A stretch of 64,000 nucleotides of DNA, from NCBI RefSeq assembly GCF_021730395.1, contig NC_069378.1:26868001-26932000 (forward strand), in the 5' to 3' direction. Of the stretch, positions 10,595-22,675 are shown one piece after another. The notes beneath the pieces were generated by a model. It ran no database searches. It had not been told where the DNA came from and worked only from the letters and a program-made list of their open reading frames with translations. The translations under genes were made by a program, and so were the position numbers. Source of the DNA: Mercenaria mercenaria (lineage: Eukaryota; Mollusca; Bivalvia; Venerida; Veneridae). How positions within the stretch are numbered: the stretch's first letter is position 1; every line of letters starts with the position of its first letter.

Positions 10595-11578
10595 AGGGAA
10601 TTCCTGTAGTTTTTATGCGCATCTTTCTGCGCAGCCGACACATTCTATGGAAAACTGAACTGAAGTCAACATTTGTTGAAACATGTTATAGACAATCTTA
10701 AATATGAGGAATTTTGAATGAAATAACATTTTTGCTAAGTTATATCAGTAATCAAATGTTGATTCTGGTTTATGTTGTATTGACAAGTATCATGCCTGAC
10801 AGGTATCTTGCTATTTTTGTGGTTGTGTTTTCACATCGCATTTTTGTACAAAGACAGTGTTGTTCATATAATGTAAGATAATTGACTTAGTACTGATAAG
10901 ACAATATCACCTTTCAGATTATTTAGTATTCAATTATGGAAAGAATTAAGAATTTTTAAAACTTTTTTTTAACTTTTAGCAGACATACATGTAATCAATT
11001 AGGCCAGGTTCGCGCCATTTCCGTCCGAACAGGTGTTGTATTCTAGCGGTCTTAACATAAAATTTAGCCTGGTGACCCATACATTTTTAGCCATTTTTAT
11101 GCTCACAATACAATTATCTATACACAAGAAGAAAAAGAAAAAATTCTATGAAAGAGTTTTTTCAAAATTAAAAAAAAAATTCTTCACTATGGGTATTTTT
11201 CATTGAAAAAAGTTCACAAAAGTAAATATGAAACAATATTATTTTTCATTTGTACCCATTATTGTAAGGATAGAGTATTACAAATATGACTATGATATCA
11301 AATAAGTATATAATAAAATCTGTAAAAAGAAAAAAACCATATTGTGCTGCCTGGATGTATATTTTGGTTGGTATTTATAAAAAAGCAGAAAATTATGAAA
11401 ATGTTGAAAAATCGCTGGCAGTTTCAGCAACAGTGGGTGTGTTCAAAACAATTTTTCACGAAAACAAGCCTGGTGACCTATTGTTTTTATTTGTTCATTG
11501 TTTTCAGCACAAATTTTCCTATCATATATGTGAATTAAAAAAAATTCTATGAAAGGAAATAAACTATAGGAATTCTCT
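10595..11578. mobile_element. TTAA-flanked element with terminal inverted repeats, non-autonomous
   Basis: Left end AGGGAATTCCTGTAGTTT and right end, in reverse complement, AGAGAATTCCTATAGTTT, give an inverted repeat of about 18 bp. TTAA flanks the right side and ATAA (one change) the left. Unit B keeps the uninterrupted site CAATTTAAATCTAG. The TTAA target and a 984-bp non-coding interior fit a piggyBac-like non-autonomous element. Short frames inside lack transposase features. Confidence 0.7.
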
Positions 11579-11692
11579 TTAAATCTAGTCAGATTTGCCA
11601 GTTTTGTTTGGTCAGATCACGTCAAAAAATTCAAGTCTTCCAAATACGGAAAAAAAAACAACATTCGTTTGGATTACATTCTGAAACAAGGC

Positions 11693-11850
11693 TCACGGAA
11701 GGTCGGTGGTTCTACCCAGGTGCCCGCTCGTGATGAAATAATGCACGGAGGGGCAGCTGGGGTCTTCCTCCACCATCAAAGCTGGAAAATCGCCATATGA
11801 TCTATAATTGTGTCGGTGTGACCTTAATCCCAACAAAAAAAGATAATAAA
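11693..11850 (+). repeat. SINE family A, 5'-truncated
   Basis: Plus-strand 3' half of family A, from the ACGGAAGGTCGGTGGTTCTA block to GTGTCGGTGTGACC and a poor A-rich tail. The tRNA head is missing. It lies in a segment that unit B lacks. Confidence 0.85.
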
Positions 11851-12815
11851 AGTGCAGTACATTACAGGCTCAAATTGAGGCGTACAGACACTAAATAGAA
11901 AGATGGCGCGAAAAAAATGGTAGTCGCATAATGGCGGATACAAATAGTTCTCAGTTTTTGTTTGCTCTGTAGAGCTATTTTCCTTATTTTCTTTTCATTT
12001 TTTTTGCTAAAATCACATGACAGATCTATGCTTGACATGTAGGTAGCATTTTCATAATGACATAACAACATGACAGAATTTTTCATGAAAACTTAGATCA
12101 TACACCACCACTATTATTTTGGGTCTCATTTTTTAGCTTATTTTGCAGTTTGTGTGTTTGACTGACAATATTTTTCAAGAAAATGTAAGTTACAGACATT
12201 TAAAATTGGTGCTGATGTGTGCTGCGGTCATTGGTAATAGGTCAATTTTATATAGAATAAAGAAGAACAGCTATTTAGCGTGTTACAACCTATAAAAGTA
12301 CTACATGCATGACTTAAAGGAAATGACAAAATGCCGGAGCATTATATGCTGAGCGTAGTGATACATGCTGACACAATTTGTTACGCTGATAATATATAGT
12401 ACATACACAATAAAATGTTAGAACTGATATGAACTACATGGCTTACATAAAGCTTTAAGTTATTTCAGCTCAAATATGAATCCATAAAAGTTTCATTCAT
12501 AACAATGATACATTCACAAAAAGCCAGGCCCTAAAATGTAGTAGTTCCAAAGTTCTGTGTCCGCCATTTTTCAATACCGTGAATGGTACAAGGTGGCATC
12601 GTCAGATATGTTTCAATACAGTACGTCTTCAGATTGTCAATTTGTGGTAAAAATCTCTTTCTGTACCTGTCCGAGAGCAATTAAAATATTCCCTTAAAAG
12701 AAATATATATGTCTCCTGGACTAATTATCGCAAGAGTTACGTATTCTAATGTAGATTACTCTTTCACACAATAATGCAATTCTAATTTTATGAAGAATCT
12801 TTGTAGTAAAAACAT
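11851..12815. other. unit A-specific stretch, no gene seen
   Basis: Absent from unit B, where flanking sequence joins directly near 25500. No open frame or repeat ends recognised, so it could be an insertion in A or a deletion in B. Confidence 0.45.
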
Positions 12816-13572
12816 TTGTAGAAAAGTTACACGCATTGTAGGAACGACGTTTATAAACACTAAAAAATGATAACAGTCCTTGTTTTAAGTTAAATAACAC
12901 TAGTTCAATAGTTACTTGTATGCTAAACGTTTATTTGTCACATGATTTCATGACGCTTATTAAGAAGGGGAGACCTCTGCCCGTATACTTAAATGTATAT
13001 AGTTTTGATATGAAATATGATCAAAAAGAGAAAGTAGTATAATTGCCTTGTTTGAATTATTTCGTTTTGTTTTTGCAAAAGAAAAAAACCCATGTACTTA
13101 CTCATCTGGAAAGTATATCTAGTTGCCAACATAGGGGTCCGGCACGTGCTGAGATTGAAAACAAATCTTTGTCAACATCGAAACCGAAAATCTAAAACAA
13201 TCTATACATAAATAGACGTAACATATAAAAGGGAAATAACTCCCAAATGCCAATTTAATATGCATGCTACAAATTTCCATTCTGTCGCGTCGCGATTTAA
13301 AACAATTTGCCAATATGTTCAACGACACATGTGTAAAGACATACAATTTGAGAAAATGTATACTTCTATCACATTTGAATTTACCTAGTTACACTCATAA
13401 TTTACAATTTACTATACAATATATAGCTACTGGTCGTACACGATGTTTCAAATACAACAAAGTCTGCTCTAAAATTAATTTGGATCAATGCGCATGTTAA
13501 AATTCAAATTATGCAGGAAAACTTTAATAAATCAAGTTTACACTCTATATATACGACCAATATTGGAATATT

Positions 13573-14373
13573 ATTACATACCTAAAATTATTTTCCATAA
13601 AGTTTCAATGGACCGCGATCGTGCAATATTTTTCAATATTGACGTGGAACGCTTTCATATCGGACGTAGAATGTTTTCTTAACGTTGTAATGGAAAGAAT
13701 TGCGTGACGTCCATGGCGTCCACGCATACGTTGCGACAACAAGTTGACGTCATTTTCGCGGAAAATATTAATGCGCGTCAGTTTGATTTGTTTATTACAT
13801 TTTCAAAGAAATTCTTTTCGTATTTTACCTGTCTTTCGTTACAGAACGATAATTTAGACATAAATTAATTATTTGATAGTGGATATATAATAACAAGGTT
13901 ATCGACTTTGTATGTGGACATATGCACTCGTTCTTTCGCGGATAATATTGCGCTCCTAAAGTCGCAAAATATTACCGCTGCAGAACTCGTGCATATATCC
14001 ACATACAAAGTTAATATCCTATAATTATTACATACTCATTTATACATTCCGTTAAGAACCTGAAACGTCAATATTTTTCCATATTGAGGTTCCAGTTTCA
14101 TATTGGGTGCGTGCCGTCATTTGTGACGTCAATTTCATGCATGTCGTCACGTTCAAAAGTGTTTTCAGTTTTACTAGGCTAAAGAACAAATTTATATCAC
14201 TTTTATGATAATTACAAGTGAAGTATGTGTATGTAATAAAAAGATTATTAGATTTGCATCGAGAAATATGCACTCATTCTTTCGCGGAATAATTTTGCGC
14301 TCCTAAAGTCGCGCAATATTTCCGCTGCAGAACTCGTGCATATTTCTCGATACAAATCTAATAACCTATAATT
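13573..14373. mobile_element. dimeric hairpin element inserted in unit A
   Basis: Unit B has GGAATATTCCAATG where unit A has this block between GGAATATT and ATTCCAATG. It holds two related units, each starting TTATTACATAC (13571 and 14025) and ending with CCTATAA. Each unit has a near-palindromic hairpin at its end (about 13899-14027 and 14249-14372) around a shared core with TTTCGCGG, GCGCTCCTAAAGTCGC and CCGCTGCAGAACTCGTGCAT. TGACGTCA-like half sites occur in both. No protein. Confidence 0.75.
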
Positions 14374-14641
14374 CCAATGTAATATGGGATAACTAATATG
14401 GGATAACTGTACCTTGCACGAAAAAGAAAATGTTGAAAAAATGCAGTACTAACAATATAAAGTCTATAACTTTGAACAAGTAGGATATCACAAGGACTCT
14501 TCGTTAAACTTGAACTCGTTCATTTGTACTCAAAAATGATGTAAAGTTTTTTTTTCTGAAGACGTTGACTTGCAATATGTTTATAATGTTGATTCTGAAT
14601 TTAGATTGTTAAGCGCACGATAGGACGAGTTGGATATCTAG
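14374..14641. other. 3' flank of bZIP gene A
   Basis: Collinear with unit B 26236-26507. No element of its own recognised. Confidence 0.45.
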
Positions 14642-15616
14642 CTAGACACGTTTTCTGGACCGGCTCTCTTCTTCACTAATGAAAGTTGGCTCTTCTTGGA
14701 CATCTGCATAGAACCAGTAACAAGCATCGTTTGAACTGTATGGTTTTATATCTTTAATTGGCTGAGAGTATGATTTCTCATACGGGTCTGCCAAGAGACT
14801 AGTGTGAAAATGAATCTGATATGGCGGAAATACAGTTGACTGTGATTGACGGAAGTGGTCCTCTGCCAGAAAATCATAAGGATTAGAATCTTTCTTTGTG
14901 TTTTTAAGATAATTTGGACATGTATCATCGAAGTGTTCTGAGTATGAACTGGTGGAATGTATGTAAGTGTTTTTTATGTAATAAGTATCTGTAATTACCC
15001 GACTTGAAGATAAACAGGAATAAATGGAATGTGCTTCAAACGGTTGTCTATACGAAGCCTGATTCGATGACATATTCTTCCCGCGCACGTATGATTCCTG
15101 CTCAGTGGAAGGGTATCTCGTCCTGTTTTCTGATTGACTATATGTTGTCATATATTCTGAGGCCGAATGTAATGGTTGATGACCCTCCCTGTATTTAATT
15201 TCAGCCTCAACCCCTGTGAAAGTTTCATCAAGTGAAAGTCCGAACTTTGTCTTGATTAAATTTAACTCTTTCTGGAGCTTGTTGTTTTCTCTGGTCAGTT
15301 CAATAAGTTGGTTTTTCAGAGCTAGCCTTTGGCTACTCTTCTTTTGTCTGGACCTTCTTGCAGCCTCATTATTCGTACGCCTTTTCTCCCAGTAAGCATA
15401 ATCTTTCTTACTTTCCGGAATGTATTCCTTCTGCCTACGGCTAGGAAAATATACCACTGAATTAGAGTTATCATCGTATTCATGGACAGCTGCAGACGAT
15501 TTTGCTAGGTAAACGGATTCCGTAGGAGACGTATTGTCTGATTTCGAATGAGATGAGTTTGTCATAATAGTATATATTTCCGTCTTGGAATGATTCGAAT
15601 CTGTATATCTATCCAT
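14642..15616 (-). CDS. NFIL3/PAR-like bZIP transcription factor, copy A
   Basis: A 324-residue single-exon frame from ATG at 15616. The bZIP domain spans about 60-127. It has the family lead-in RRQKEYIPESKKDYAYWEKR, the DNA-contact signature N82-xx-A85-A86-xx-S89-R90, and a zipper with leucine or isoleucine at 100, 107, 114 and 121 and Asn111 at an a-position. The stretch before KFGL is close to vertebrate NFIL3 (E4BP4), a mostly repressive nuclear factor whose coding region is also one exon. The rest is Ser/Tyr-rich and low complexity, without a known domain. It is duplicated at 26508-27485. The last residues (about 312-324) differ in reading frame from the other copy. Function as a DNA-binding regulator is inferred from the family; targets are unknown. 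Confidence 0.85.
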   Translation of the reverse strand: MDRYTDSNHSKTEIYTIMTNSSHSKSDNTSPTESVYLAKSSAAVHEYDDNSNSVVYFPSRRQKEYIPESKKDYAYWEKRRTNNEAARRSRQKKSSQRLALKNQLIELTRENNKLQKELNLIKTKFGLSLDETFTGVEAEIKYREGHQPLHSASEYMTTYSQSENRTRYPSTEQESYVRGKNMSSNQASYRQPFEAHSIYSCLSSSRVITDTYYIKNTYIHSTSSYSEHFDDTCPNYLKNTKKDSNPYDFLAEDHFRQSQSTVFPPYQIHFHTSLLADPYEKSYSQPIKDIKPYSSNDACYWFYADVQEEPTFISEEESRSRKRV

Positions 15617-16829
15617 GTTGAAAGTAAACTAATTATCCATTGAAAATGAACTTGTCCGAAAACAAGTTAGATAGAGAGGCTACCCAAAGCCATTGCTATG
15701 TTTTTCCTGTATTGTTGTGATTGTTCTTCTTACAAAACAATGGAAAGTCTTGAGCAGACACTTGTGTTTCTTGTTTGAAGTCTTTAGTAACCTGTTAACA
15801 AAAATAAATTTATTAATGGCGTGTTGAAGTAATATTGCATTTACGGTATGCAAAACATCTAACAACATTTTTTCGAATATACGAAAGCCCATAAACCATG
15901 TCGGTTCTCATCCATTCTTCCACGTTTATTTGTTGAAGTCTTGCTGACTCAAAATAAATTTTATCTTATCTTATGTTATCACATCTGGCAGTATGCCATG
16001 TATAAACTACCATCACATGTTGAAATCTAATTATACACACCTTGTTTTAAGGTTCAGAATACTTACTGTACCAAAGCATTGTTTTCCAATAACTCTCACA
16101 TTGCATAAGTTTCTTTTCGGTACTGTTTTGTTGTTACTTTAAAATGTTTTATGCAATGTAGTAAGTTTTTTAATTTCTTCTTACTCGTAAATTTATTTTT
16201 GCCGTCCAGTCACATTTAGATATTCAGTAATTAATAATTTTATAGATAGCTGTTATGTTTAAAACGTCACAGTGGCTCGCTTGAAAAGAAACCCACACAA
16301 AACAAGCAAATATTTTGTGGATGTCTTCAAGGATGTATATTATAATTCTTGATAACGTGTTAGAATCGAAATGATATACCTCAAACAGTGATTTGATCAG
16401 GAATAAAGTCATTGTTAGTCGCTTAGATGCGTATTATTATATCACTCGGGCCACGCCCTTTTGGTATAGTTCCTTTCCACCTGGACTCCAAACAGTGATT
16501 TTATTCAACGACAAATCACTGTTTCGGATTAGATTATTTCTTAATTCCAAGAAATTCTGAGTAGACAATCGGGTTGAAAAACTACATCCTACTGATATCA
16601 GGCTTAAAGTGTTCCTGGAAATGGTGTCATGTTTGTCTTTAATATGGAATTTCAAACAGAACCATTTTCTCTTTAAATAAGTGATTCATTTTAATAATGT
16701 TAAAAGACACAAGATAAAGTTAAAAGTGCTTAAAGAAGATTTTCTGAAGTTGCACGTAACAATATCAAATTCTAAGTCAGGGGAGTAGGAAATGATTAAA
16801 GTAAGCATTTAGAAAAACTGGATGTCCGT
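15617..16829. other. upstream flank of bZIP gene A
   Basis: Collinear with unit B 27486-28770. Contains minus-strand open stretches (16224-16655) whose unit B counterpart is interrupted by a stop. A piece recurs at 35458-35645. No clear promoter motif. Possibly 5' UTR, promoter or an old coding remnant. Confidence 0.4.
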
Positions 16830-18060
16830 CATGTGCCTTTGACATACTGACACCAGAAATGGTAGGAATATTTCACTGACTACAAGATATCATTCTATGA
16901 TGTTTGACTGTTTTATGTTCAAGTGTTATCCAGTTATTATTGATAGGAAAACGTTTCAATACAAAAAGTAACATTAATTTTTTGATCAATTGACCATAAA
17001 GGAACACGTTTCACCTACTGACCACAGACAACCATCGTATCAAATTTGAAAGCCATAGTCCTAGTCTTTCTCTGTTTGGTTATTGGAATGTAGTCACTCT
17101 CAAAAGATCATCAACATACTAAACCCTTGACCAATTTGTGGTCATAGTGGTAATTATCCGAAATGTTTTAAGACTGTAGACCAAAGCCTTCTTAAATCAT
17201 TGATCGAAAACTCTTTTCGATTTAGAAACATTGTTAATTTGACCTTTACGTACTGACCCAAAATATACCCGGTAATAGTGATCATAATATATTGGCCACA
17301 GGCAATCGTGTTATGAAATTTGACTCCGTCATTCTACCGTTTAATTGTTTGAATACCCTAAAGTCACTTTGACCTACTGACCCAAAACAATAGGGTCACC
17401 AACTACCCACAGTCTTCATGCTATTGAAAAGATTTAACTCTTGCCTTCTCGAGCAATTGGTCAAATACCGTTTTAAATCTTTGGATAACTGTTACCTTGA
17501 CTGTTTCTTGACCTACTTTCAATATAAAGTGCGTGTCATCTACTGACCTCAAGCAACCGTTGTTTATTGACGGTCTACCCTGTAAGCGTACCTGCGATAA
17601 TTGATCCTAAACAGTTGCCAATTTTAGAACGCTGTAATATATCAAGCTATGGCTTACCCAACAAATAAAAATACATTTTACTATCACTCAACCAGCGTGG
17701 GTCAAAGCAATATGTGCCTGAGGTCGTGGGTTCGATCTCCGGCCGCGTCATACCAAGGACGTGAAAAATGGTACAAGTAGCTCCCTTGCTTGGCGCTCAG
17801 TATTAAAAAAGGGAAACTGGCCTCTTCAATCATACCCTCGTGGCGATGGATTCCATCAAGAATGAGGTATCGAGAGTGATTAATGTAACTTGTAGAACTT
17901 CCTTCACAATCTACCTAAAATAAATTATGTATAAACTAATTGGAATAAATTCTCACTTTTCGGATCACCGCGTCATTGACATTTGATCTACTGACACTTG
18001 AGCATACTCAAGTTATCTACTGACCTACAGACTAGCCATCATTCTACGAAGTGCTGACAC
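16830..18060. repeat. decayed tandem array with an ACCTACTGACC motif
   Basis: Variants of TTTGACCTACTGACC recur near 16843, 17011, 17250, 17368 and 17515, and again past 17980, with irregular spacing of roughly 120-240 bp. Between them lie recognisable unit parts such as GGCAATCGTGTTATGAAATT and TTGATCGAAAAC. This resembles a tandem repeat with units of about 145 bp seen in bivalves. Unit B holds the matching part at 29265-30125. Confidence 0.7.
17700..17935 (+). repeat. tRNA-derived SINE, 5' part missing
   Basis: Box B-like GTGGGTTCGATCTCC near 17729 follows GCCTGAGGTC. A body with AGCTCCCTTGCTTGGCGCTC and a short A-rich 3' end near 17930 come after it. It sits inside the decayed array, whose motif resumes after it. 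Box A is not recognisable. Absent from unit B. Confidence 0.65.
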
Positions 18061-21000
18061 CAAAACCAAAGATTTTGTTTCGTTGTTGTTATGTTAAGAG
18101 TCAGTACGACACAATTTAGATCATATTGTTAAGCAACTGCCCTCGTGACATTTCTACGATTAGATATGGACGATATGCTATGACAGTTGTCTGTCGTTGC
18201 CTAGCACAGATGCCTACAAAGGCTACCTAGCTGCAGCCGATCTTAAAGTGATGATCTTTTATGCTTTTGACTCATTCTGTTTAGACAGTCCGTTACCTAT
18301 TCTTAGTGTATGTCTCATAAATGGTAGTCTCTTATATCTTTGTCCCATTCTTATGGCAATACGCAGTAATATGTTCTCATAAGAATCCTCTGTGAACATA
18401 AGGGGGTCTGTTTTGTCTTATTTCAACGTTGTGAATGGCCCTAACTAGGACTGAAATGATAGCAATTCTTAGAGAAAACGACTGTATGACAACAGTCCGT
18501 TTTTGATTGTTTCAGTCTATGAATTGTAAGCTACAATATGGAAGAGCCTTTTTACGAAAATCTTACTGAAAGGTAGAAATAACAGCAAACGTTTAATCTG
18601 GTTATGAGTCAACTTCTACCTGTCCGATTTTGCCAGCTGTTTTCACCATCTGTCGAAACTATTTGATCTCTCCATTCTTTATATGCACTGATTTGTATGT
18701 ATATTGGTAGGACTGTGTGTAACATATTAGAAATTGTTTTGTTGAGTTTATTGAAGCCACGTAAGAATTTTTATTGTATAAGTTTATTGTTGGTAATAAT
18801 GGTACCAAAACTTGATCGTAAGGCATAACATGCGTTCCGTTCTGAAAGAAAAAATAACAACTTTGGATCATAACGTTATCGTAGAAACAAATGAATATTT
18901 TTGTTTGGTTATTCACTGGAAATTCAAAACATGGTTCCTCCTTCATCATTTGCAGACCACTGAGTAACTAAATTACAGAGTGTTGTGTGCTGTGCTAACA
19001 TGCTGATGATTGTCAAGGGATTCACAACCTGGTAAGCATAACTGAGTTTGAATTGTTTATATGTAACCTGTAAATGCATACCTATGTACATGTAAGTTTA
19101 CAAACCTTGCCTGATGAATATGTTTTTTATAGCTGTAGTATGCTACTACACAAACATGTGTATGTTTTGACCTGAGATGTTTTCATTTAAATAAGAGATA
19201 TCTAAATATGAATTATATTATGTAACAATTATGTGACGTTTTCAAGGGCAGATAACTCTTTTTCAATACCGGTTACCTATAATTTTTATTGCATATATTT
19301 GTTTCTTAGATGATTGTCCTTCAATATCCAAAGTTTGAAGAAAGTCTATTATTGGAAGAAATTTCGCCCCGAATTCTAGCGTACGCCTTTGAAATAGTAA
19401 GAAACGTCCAAGTTGCTCATTTGCTGAACAATGGACTAATGAAGAACCAATCCACTAAACCACATTTAGCTTTACTGCCAAATAACCAATGATAATATAG
19501 TAAAAACTAATACAGTGACACTACCATTCAAAGTTTCTACAATCTATTTGATATACCCTCATTCGTTAAAACGTTACATACATTTAAGCACGAAAAAGTC
19601 GCGAGGCAATTCGTTCAAATATGTGCGAATCATAAGTTATCAAAGCAAAGTACTGTAAAATACATTAGATACTATCAAATAATGTTTAGTACACAGCTTT
19701 GTACGTTTGATTTCAAGGCAAAGTACTGTAGTAGCGAAAATTTCAAAGAACAAATAAATACCGTGTGCTGTGGAATTCTATTGAATCGTGTGGATCTATA
19801 GGGAAAAATTTGGGAAGAACGTTCCACAGAAAACTTTCAGGCACAATATTTCTTCCGGATTCACACTATTACTGCAAACACACAAAAAGGCAACCTCCCC
19901 TCATCCTTCCAAATTTCCTAAAAACAAAACAACAATAACCACAAACTTTGGAATAAAGGAGAACAAGACAGACAAAATTGTCATTCTTATGTCTTTTAAA
20001 AATCCATAAAAGTTTTCACGAAGCTAAAGACTATTTTCGAGGCTTTTTTGTATTTGTAACTTACATTACCATGTTACGTTTGTTACCAGAGAATGACGGA
20101 AATAAAAACCTCGATTAATATCCCATGTGACTGAGTTTAAATTCTACCGTGATATATGTGAAAAAGTACCGTTTCAATCTATTATATATATTATATCAAT
20201 GATATAATATAATATTATGATATACTAGTATCCTATTATATTGCAGACATGAAGGTTGATTTATTTTGTTTATAATTTCAAAAGCGGCAGTGACACTTCA
20301 CTCCTTTATAATATATACATTTTGTTTATTATACTTCTTAGGTTATTTGCATACTAGTAATTTAAAATAAGTTGAAGATAAGACTTTTTGTTCAAGGTTA
20401 TTATATAAAATTGAATTTAGATATTAAGGAATGTATAAGTGATAGTTGAGCTATTGCTTATTTATAAATTTACAAAATCAATGTGAACATTGCAATATTT
20501 GTGAAGGTAAGATCAAAGATCCAATAAAAAATATCTTACTGATACAAATTATATAAAAATGTGAAAGTTGTACGCATGCCTATAAATGCAACACCCGGGT
20601 AAATAAAAAACACCACGGTTTATAAATATTGCACAGATTAAAATGGGATGAAAAATTATGACAGTTTACAAAAGTTGGATTAATGACAAGAAAAAATAAC
20701 GCACCTTTCAAACACACCAATGAATTTTTTTTCCGTCCATTGTAGTGCATTGCCGATCTAAGCTTTGTCGCTGTATTGCCATGAACAACTTCGAAGAACT
20801 CGTTATGCATATGTAAATGTAAGATTTTAATTTTGATAGAAAATGCAGAGAACAATTTTGTGTGTATATCTGATTATTATAAAAATGAAATAATTTCTTA
20901 ACAAAGAGGAAAAACAATTCTATGTATATTTATGAATATAAAATATTCAACTTTATCATAATTCCTTAATACGCTCTGAAGCTAAAAAAGCTACTCATAT

Positions 21001-21284
21001 AGAATTTTGACAAAGAGTTGTTATCAAACTTACTCGGTCATAACAGTCCAATCCCAAGATATATACTTGAGACACTTATTCAGACGTGATAATAAACATT
21101 TTAACTTTTCTTGTTAAGTAAGCGTTTGTTCAAGACTGCAGGATTGTTGTGCTAATTGTTTTGAAACAAAAATAAGGATGCTATTTTCATCTGTTTTGAT
21201 TAAACATATAAACAGAACCTGTTTTGACCAAAACAGCCACAAAAGGAACGACATTTCATTTGATATTTTTGTGTCAATTTCGAG
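18061..21284. other. rest of unit A, no gene supported
   Basis: Collinear in part with unit B 30126-33120. A conserved block at about 18900-18960 (minus-strand peptide MMKEEPCFEFPVNNQTKI; unit B reads MMKEEPGFEFPVNDQTKI) precedes a good acceptor-like CTTTCAG in unit A near 18841. It could be an upstream exon of the bZIP locus, but nothing confirms it. Confidence 0.4.
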
Positions 21285-21759
21285 CACATCCGACTATTTT
21301 TAAGCGACCATGTGACATGTTGTTACGCATTAAGCACAGCGATAATTCTTGTTTTCTTGTTTGGACTAATAAAATAGGCATACAACAATAACAAGTGCAC
21401 ACATACTCATTTTACTGAAGGATCCGTATGTACTCTGCGTTAGTCCTATGCTAACAGAATGATATCAGCCCTGTTTACTTCCCAATACAACAACCATTGT
21501 TTTGAATAAGAAACTGCTATACGCGACTAGCAACCACCAATTCGAGGGACTCTGGCTTTTTAAAGCGACCATTTGATATATTGTTACTATATTTAGCGCA
21601 TTGATAATTCTTGTTTGGCCTAACGAAACAGGCATAGTAATAACAGCTACAAACACAATGACTGATTAAATAACTGCGTGAGTTGAACAGCTGGCAGCAT
21701 TTGTACGAACGTTGTACATGTACGCGTACAAAGAACGTTCAGTATTTATCATTTGGTTT

Positions 21760-21880
21760 GTTAGTGACCCTCAGCGGAAATACGTTGTTGTATGACAAAT
21801 GGAGGGTGAAGGTCGAGACTCTAGCCGAGACCTCATATTTATCATACTGACTCAACATATTTCCGTTGACAGTCACTGAC
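21760..21880. mobile_element. palindromic MITE, 121 bp
   Basis: Left end GTTAGTGACCCTCAGCGGAA and right end TTCCGTTGACAGTCACTGAC are near reverse complements. The inverted match runs inward to the centre near GAGACTCTAGCCGAGAC. Single copy in the window. Confidence 0.65.
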
Positions 21881-22227
21881 AAGACGTGTAATTGATTTGT
21901 TTTATCGACCACTTACTTACAGCATTGAACGACATGAAACTACACTGACCCTTCGTAGAAATAAATGGGGAGGGGGCCAATCTGACCATCTTTTAACTAG
22001 TGAAAATGATAAAATATTGTGCGAGGTAAAATAAAATGTATTACAACTACACGTCTAATTTGTTAGGTTAAGTGACTATTGGAAAACACTAATAATTATT
22101 TAATTAATGCCGAGAATATAGTAAAAGACTTAAAATATGACGATGAAATATTGACTAGACTTTGCAAATTTGTGGAAGCTAACTTACACGATGGTAAAAC
22201 TCAACAACAACACGTGAATATTTATCT

Positions 22228-22268
22228 TTTATCAACGTTTCGGCGCTTACGCCTTCATCAGGATAAAT
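22228..22268 (-). ncRNA. hammerhead ribozyme motif, minimal stem III (Penelope type)
   Basis: Read on the minus strand: ATTTATC, CTGATGA, a stem-loop GGCG-TAA-GCGCC, GAAAC, GTT, then GATAAA. CTGATGA and GAAA are the catalytic core. GGCG pairs with CGCC as stem II, and TTTATC pairs with GATAAA as stem I. AC and GT are all that remains of stem III. Such variants with almost no stem III are known from Penelope-like retroelements and cleave as dimers. Cleavage would follow GTT. No Penelope reverse transcriptase or GIY-YIG domain is visible nearby, so this is an isolated terminal fragment. Confidence 0.7.
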
Positions 22269-22577
22269 ACATGATAAAACAACGGACGTGACGTCATGAA
22301 GTAAACGTTACGTTGAATGGCGGAAAAAAACATATACTGTTTTTTAAGTATTACATAAATTAATGTGAATAACAGATAGCGAGTTTAGTACGTTACGGAT
22401 ATAAGAATACAGAATTTCATTTAGCAGTATATATAAAAAACCATCAATAGGAAAAAACGTAATAGTACTAAACAAACGCATTTACATATAAAATTCATTA
22501 CACATTAAACAATGTTTTATTTTTTTGTTTTTGTGTTTTTTTTTTAAGCTGACTTGCCATATATTAACTACAGTAGA

Positions 22578-22675
22578 AGACGCCTCAGCTGCAGAGTCGT
22601 TAAGGCCACTGAATTTGAATCTCTTGCCCTTCACTTCCATATGCGAAAACCTCGGTAGGAAAGCTATTACACTGA
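22578..22675 (+). repeat. decayed SINE family A head
   Basis: GACGCCTCAGCTGCAGAGTC followed by GTTAAGGCCACTGAATTTGA aligns with the family A head (GCCTCCGTGGCCGAGTGGTTAA in the 53153 copy, reversed). CTTGCCCTTCACTT then matches its CTTGCCCCTCA. Box B has decayed and the body is absent. Confidence 0.5.

Larger units (their letters stand above)
10430..21285. repeat. segmental duplication, unit A
   Basis: Collinear with unit B (about 24985-33120) from TAGATCTCGTTTTGTTT near 10484 to CGACATT near 21250, broken by large indels. It carries the bZIP gene at 14642-15616. Segments present only here include 10595-11578, about 11690-12815, 13573-14373 and about 17700-18795. By eye, identity varies from about 96% (parts of 17000-17400) to below 90% elsewhere. 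Apart from the bZIP gene I see no gene. Confidence 0.9.
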
